DNA of 64,000 bases, from NCBI RefSeq assembly GCF_014647455.2, contig NZ_BMPF01000001.1:1-64000 (forward strand), written 5' to 3'. The notes beneath the pieces were generated by a model that made no database searches, had not been told where the DNA came from, and saw only the letters and a list, made by a program, of their open reading frames with translations. A program made the position numbers and the translations under genes. This DNA comes from Halarchaeum grantii (GTDB lineage Archaea; Halobacteriota; Halobacteria; Halobacteriales; Halobacteriaceae). The stretch's first letter is position 1; every line of letters starts with the position of its first letter. Positions 61,845 through 64,000 of this stretch are shown here, in pieces.

Positions 61845-62828
61845 ATGGGAAACGCGGACCTCCGCCAGCTCGCGGCGATCGAGGAGGTCGCCTTCGACGA
61901 GTTGGACGGTGACGTCGTCGCCGTCGACGCGCACAACTGGCTCTACAAGTACCTCACCACGACCGTTCGCTTCACTCGCGACGACGCCTACACGACGAGC
62001 GAGGGCGTCGAGGTCCCGAACCTCATCGGCGTCGTGCAGGGCCTCCCGAAGTTCTTCGAGAACGACCTCACGCCGGTCTTCGTCTTCGACGGCCGCGTCG
62101 TCGGCCTCAAGGACGAGGAAGTCGAGGAGCGCCGCGCGGAGCGCGAGAAACGCGAGGAACGCCTCGAAGAAGCCCGCGAGGCCGGTGACGCCCTCGAGGT
62201 CGCGCGCCTCGACTCGCAGACCCAGCGCCTCACCGACACCATCCACGAGACGACGCGCGAACTCCTCTCGCTCCTCGACGTCCCGGTCGTCGAAGCGCCC
62301 GCCGAGGGCGAAGCGCAGGCCTCCTACATGGCGCGGACGGACGACGACGTCGACTACGTCGGGAGCGACGACTACGACTGCCTCCTGTTGGGCGCGCCCG
62401 TCACCCTCCGCCAACTCACGAGCTCGGGCGCCGTCGAGCGCATGGACTTCGCGGCCACCCTCGAGGAGCACGACGTGACGTGGGAGCAACTCGTCGACGT
62501 CGGCATCCTCTGCGGAACGGACTTCAACGACGGCCTCTCGGGGTACGGCCCGAAAACGGCACTCCGGGCGGTGACGGAGCACGGCGACCTCTGGGGCGTC
62601 CTCGACGCCGAGGACGCCTACATCGACGACGCCGACCGCATCCGCGACCTCTTCCTCGACCCGGACGTCACGGACGACTACGACTACGACGAGTCCGTCG
62701 ACCCGGATCTCGACGCCGCGCGCGACTACCTCACCGAGGAGTGGGAGATCCCCGCCGGGGAGACTGACCGTGCCTTCGAGCGCATCGAGGAGTCGCTCAC
62801 GCAGACGGGCCTCGACGACTGGCTATAG
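61845..62828 (+). CDS. fen1: Flap endonuclease 1
   Basis: 327 residues. N-region [20 protein letters not shown], gateway helix with [41 protein letters not shown]-domain [20 protein letters not shown] with carboxylates, [33 protein letters not shown] (H2TH region). The last residues QTGLDDWL form a PCNA-interacting (PIP-type) motif. Removes 5' flaps in replication and repair. Confidence 0.96.
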   Translation: MGNADLRQLAAIEEVAFDELDGDVVAVDAHNWLYKYLTTTVRFTRDDAYTTSEGVEVPNLIGVVQGLPKFFENDLTPVFVFDGRVVGLKDEEVEERRAEREKREERLEEAREAGDALEVARLDSQTQRLTDTIHETTRELLSLLDVPVVEAPAEGEAQASYMARTDDDVDYVGSDDYDCLLLGAPVTLRQLTSSGAVERMDFAATLEEHDVTWEQLVDVGILCGTDFNDGLSGYGPKTALRAVTEHGDLWGVLDAEDAYIDDADRIRDLFLDPDVTDDYDYDESVDPDLDAARDYLTEEWEIPAGETDRAFERIEESLTQTGLDDWL

Positions 62829-62893
62829 GCAGCCCGCCCACGCCCTGCACCGCCTCCGCGTCCCTTTTACTCTCCCGCCCCCACTCTCGACGT

Positions 62894-63133
62894 ATGGAAC
62901 CCGAGGACGTCGAGACACTCATCGAGGAGGCACTGCCGGAGAGCACAGCGGACGTCTTCCGCGCGCGCGGCGAGCACGACGACGACCACCTCGCCGCCGA
63001 GGTCACCTCGCCCGCCTTCGAGGGCGAGACCATCGTCGACCAGCACCAGATGGTCTACGACGCGCTCGGCGACGCGATGACGACGGACATCCACGCGCTC
63101 GAACTGACGACGAAGACGCCCGACGAGGAGTAA
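62894..63133 (+). CDS. BolA-family protein
   Basis: 79 residues: EPEDVETLIEEALPESTADV, HLAAEVTSPAFEGETIVDQH, QMVYDALGDAMTTDIHALEL, TTKTP. The VDQHQMVY helix and DIHALELxxKTP strand are BolA signatures. BolA proteins work with monothiol glutaredoxins in Fe-S handling in other organisms; no glutaredoxin is adjacent. Confidence 0.88.
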   Translation: MEPEDVETLIEEALPESTADVFRARGEHDDDHLAAEVTSPAFEGETIVDQHQMVYDALGDAMTTDIHALELTTKTPDEE

Positions 63134-63205
63134 GCGACCCGGGCGGGACGCGCGGCTCCACGGCTATCGTCGGACTCCAGAAACGAGAAGCGCGAGCGCT
63201 GTCCG

Positions 63206-64000
63206 CTACAGCGTGAGGTCTGCGGTTTCGTCGTCGAACTCGCGGTTGCGGAGCGCCTCCCCCGTGTGCCGGTCGAAGAAGTGAACGGCCTGCTCGGGGA
63301 TGCGCGCGACGACGTCGTCGTCCGCCTCGACCGGTGCACGGCCGTCGACGTTCGCGATGAACGTCTCACCCTCGTGGGCGTCCGGGAGGTTGAGGTAGAC
63401 GTTGTTCTCGTCGCCCATCGGCTCGACGACGTCGACCGTGACGGGGATGTCGTGGTCGGATTCGACGTCACCGACGATTTCGACGTCCTGCGGGCGAATC
63501 CCGAGGACGAGTTCGTCCGACGTGAGCTTCTCGCGGACCGACTCGCTCACCGCGTAGTTGAGGCCGTCGCCGACGACGGATTCGCCCTGCAGGTCGACGT
63601 CGAAGAAGTTCATCGACGGCTCGCCGATGAACCCCGCGACGAACTGGTTCGCGGGCGTGTGGTACGCTTCGAGCGGCGTCGCGACCTGCTGGAGGACGCC
63701 GTCGTTCAGGATGGCGATGCGGTCGCCCATCGTCATCGCCTCCGTCTGGTCGTGCGTCACGTAGACCGTCGTGGTGTCGAGGTCCTCCTGGAGGCGCTGG
63801 AGCTCCGTGCGCATCTGTGCGCGGAGCTTCGCGTCGAGGTTCGAGAGCGGTTCGTCCATGAGGAAGACCTCGGGTTCGCGGACGATGGCGCGCCCGAGCG
63901 CGACGCGCTGCTGCTGGCCGCCCGAGAGCTCGGAGGGCTTGCGGTCCAAGAGGTCCTTGATGCCCATAGTCGCCGTCGCGGATTCGACGCGTTCGGAGAT
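63206..64000 (-). CDS. ABC sugar-importer ATPase (MalK/UgpC type), truncated by the window edge
   Basis: The last 264 residues of an importer ATPase; the N-terminal part with Walker A lies beyond position 64000. Signature SELSGGQQQRVALGRAIVRE, Walker B VFLMDEPLSNLDAKLRAQMR, H-loop YVTHDQTEAMTMGDRIAILN, and the TOBE/OB C-terminal regulatory domain (ELVLGIRPQDVEIVGDVESD, MGDENNVYLNLPD). MalK/UgpC/MsmX-type ATPases energise carbohydrate uptake; the other transporter parts are outside the window. Confidence 0.95.
   Translation of the reverse strand: MSERVESATATMGIKDLLDRKPSELSGGQQQRVALGRAIVREPEVFLMDEPLSNLDAKLRAQMRTELQRLQEDLDTTTVYVTHDQTEAMTMGDRIAILNDGVLQQVATPLEAYHTPANQFVAGFIGEPSMNFFDVDLQGESVVGDGLNYAVSESVREKLTSDELVLGIRPQDVEIVGDVESDHDIPVTVDVVEPMGDENNVYLNLPDAHEGETFIANVDGRAPVEADDDVVARIPEQAVHFFDRHTGEALRNREFDDETADLTL

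Overview
The window is chromosomal DNA of a halophilic archaeon (class Halobacteria). The evidence is very high GC with strongly GC-biased third codon positions, acidic proteins, archaeal ribosomal and RNA polymerase gene order, leaderless starts with TATA boxes about 25-30 bp upstream, and several haloarchaea-only families. Adjacency of rpl11, a VNG_1110C-type small gene and a DRG-family GTPase resembles my memory of Halobacterium, so a Halobacteriaceae member is plausible but unproven.

Layout. 0-6.8 kb (minus strand) is the conserved information-processing cluster: tRNA-Ser(GCT), rps13, rps4, rps11, rpoD, tRNA-Leu(CAG), rpl18e, rpl13, rps9, rpoN, rpoK, eno, rps2, ending in a short TIM-barrel gene. 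7-15.4 kb holds moaA, an Mrp/ApbC Fe-S carrier ATPase, a secreted PKD protein, pyruvate:ferredoxin oxidoreductase porAB with an Lrp regulator, and a short FAD protein. 15.5-30.3 kb mixes surface proteins, a GCR/MerA-like disulfide reductase, an ABC-2 exporter, msrB, stress and cold-shock genes, a metallophosphoesterase and a TrmB regulator. 30.4-39.5 kb has Lrp-aminotransferase-sirtuin, a large modular surface protein, the two-gene lipoate ligase, a PAS histidine kinase and an HTH/membrane pair. 39.6-42.2 kb is a tight operon queD-queE-folE-queC that encodes the route from GTP to preQ0 for archaeosine tRNA modification. 42.2-48.8 kb carries CHY zinc finger, rpl11, DRG GTPase, VOC protein, PadR regulator, dph5, trm5 and tRNA-Thr(CGT).

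48.8-51.3 kb is a replication origin. An orc1/cdc6 gene is flanked on both sides by oriented copies of an ORB-like element (core ACACTTGCAGCGGTGGTG), with G-rich tails pointing outward. It also contains an AT-rich, CTAG-dense patch and a strong G-quadruplex-type tract. Another near-consensus copy lies 7 kb away, beside rpl11.

51.3-64 kb carries a secreted nuclease/lamin-tail lipoprotein, a large HEXXH surface protein with a PGF-CTERM-like tail, srp19-gar1, a presenilin-like protease, proBA with an ornithine-cyclodeaminase-family gene, small membrane proteins, acetyl- and methyltransferases, fen1, a BolA protein and a truncated ABC sugar-importer ATPase that runs off the right edge. I saw no CRISPR array, no recognisable insertion sequence and no prophage. 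The most unusual region is the origin; the best single-gene oddities are the in-frame duplication in the metallophosphoesterase and the A-B-A-B-A modular surface protein.
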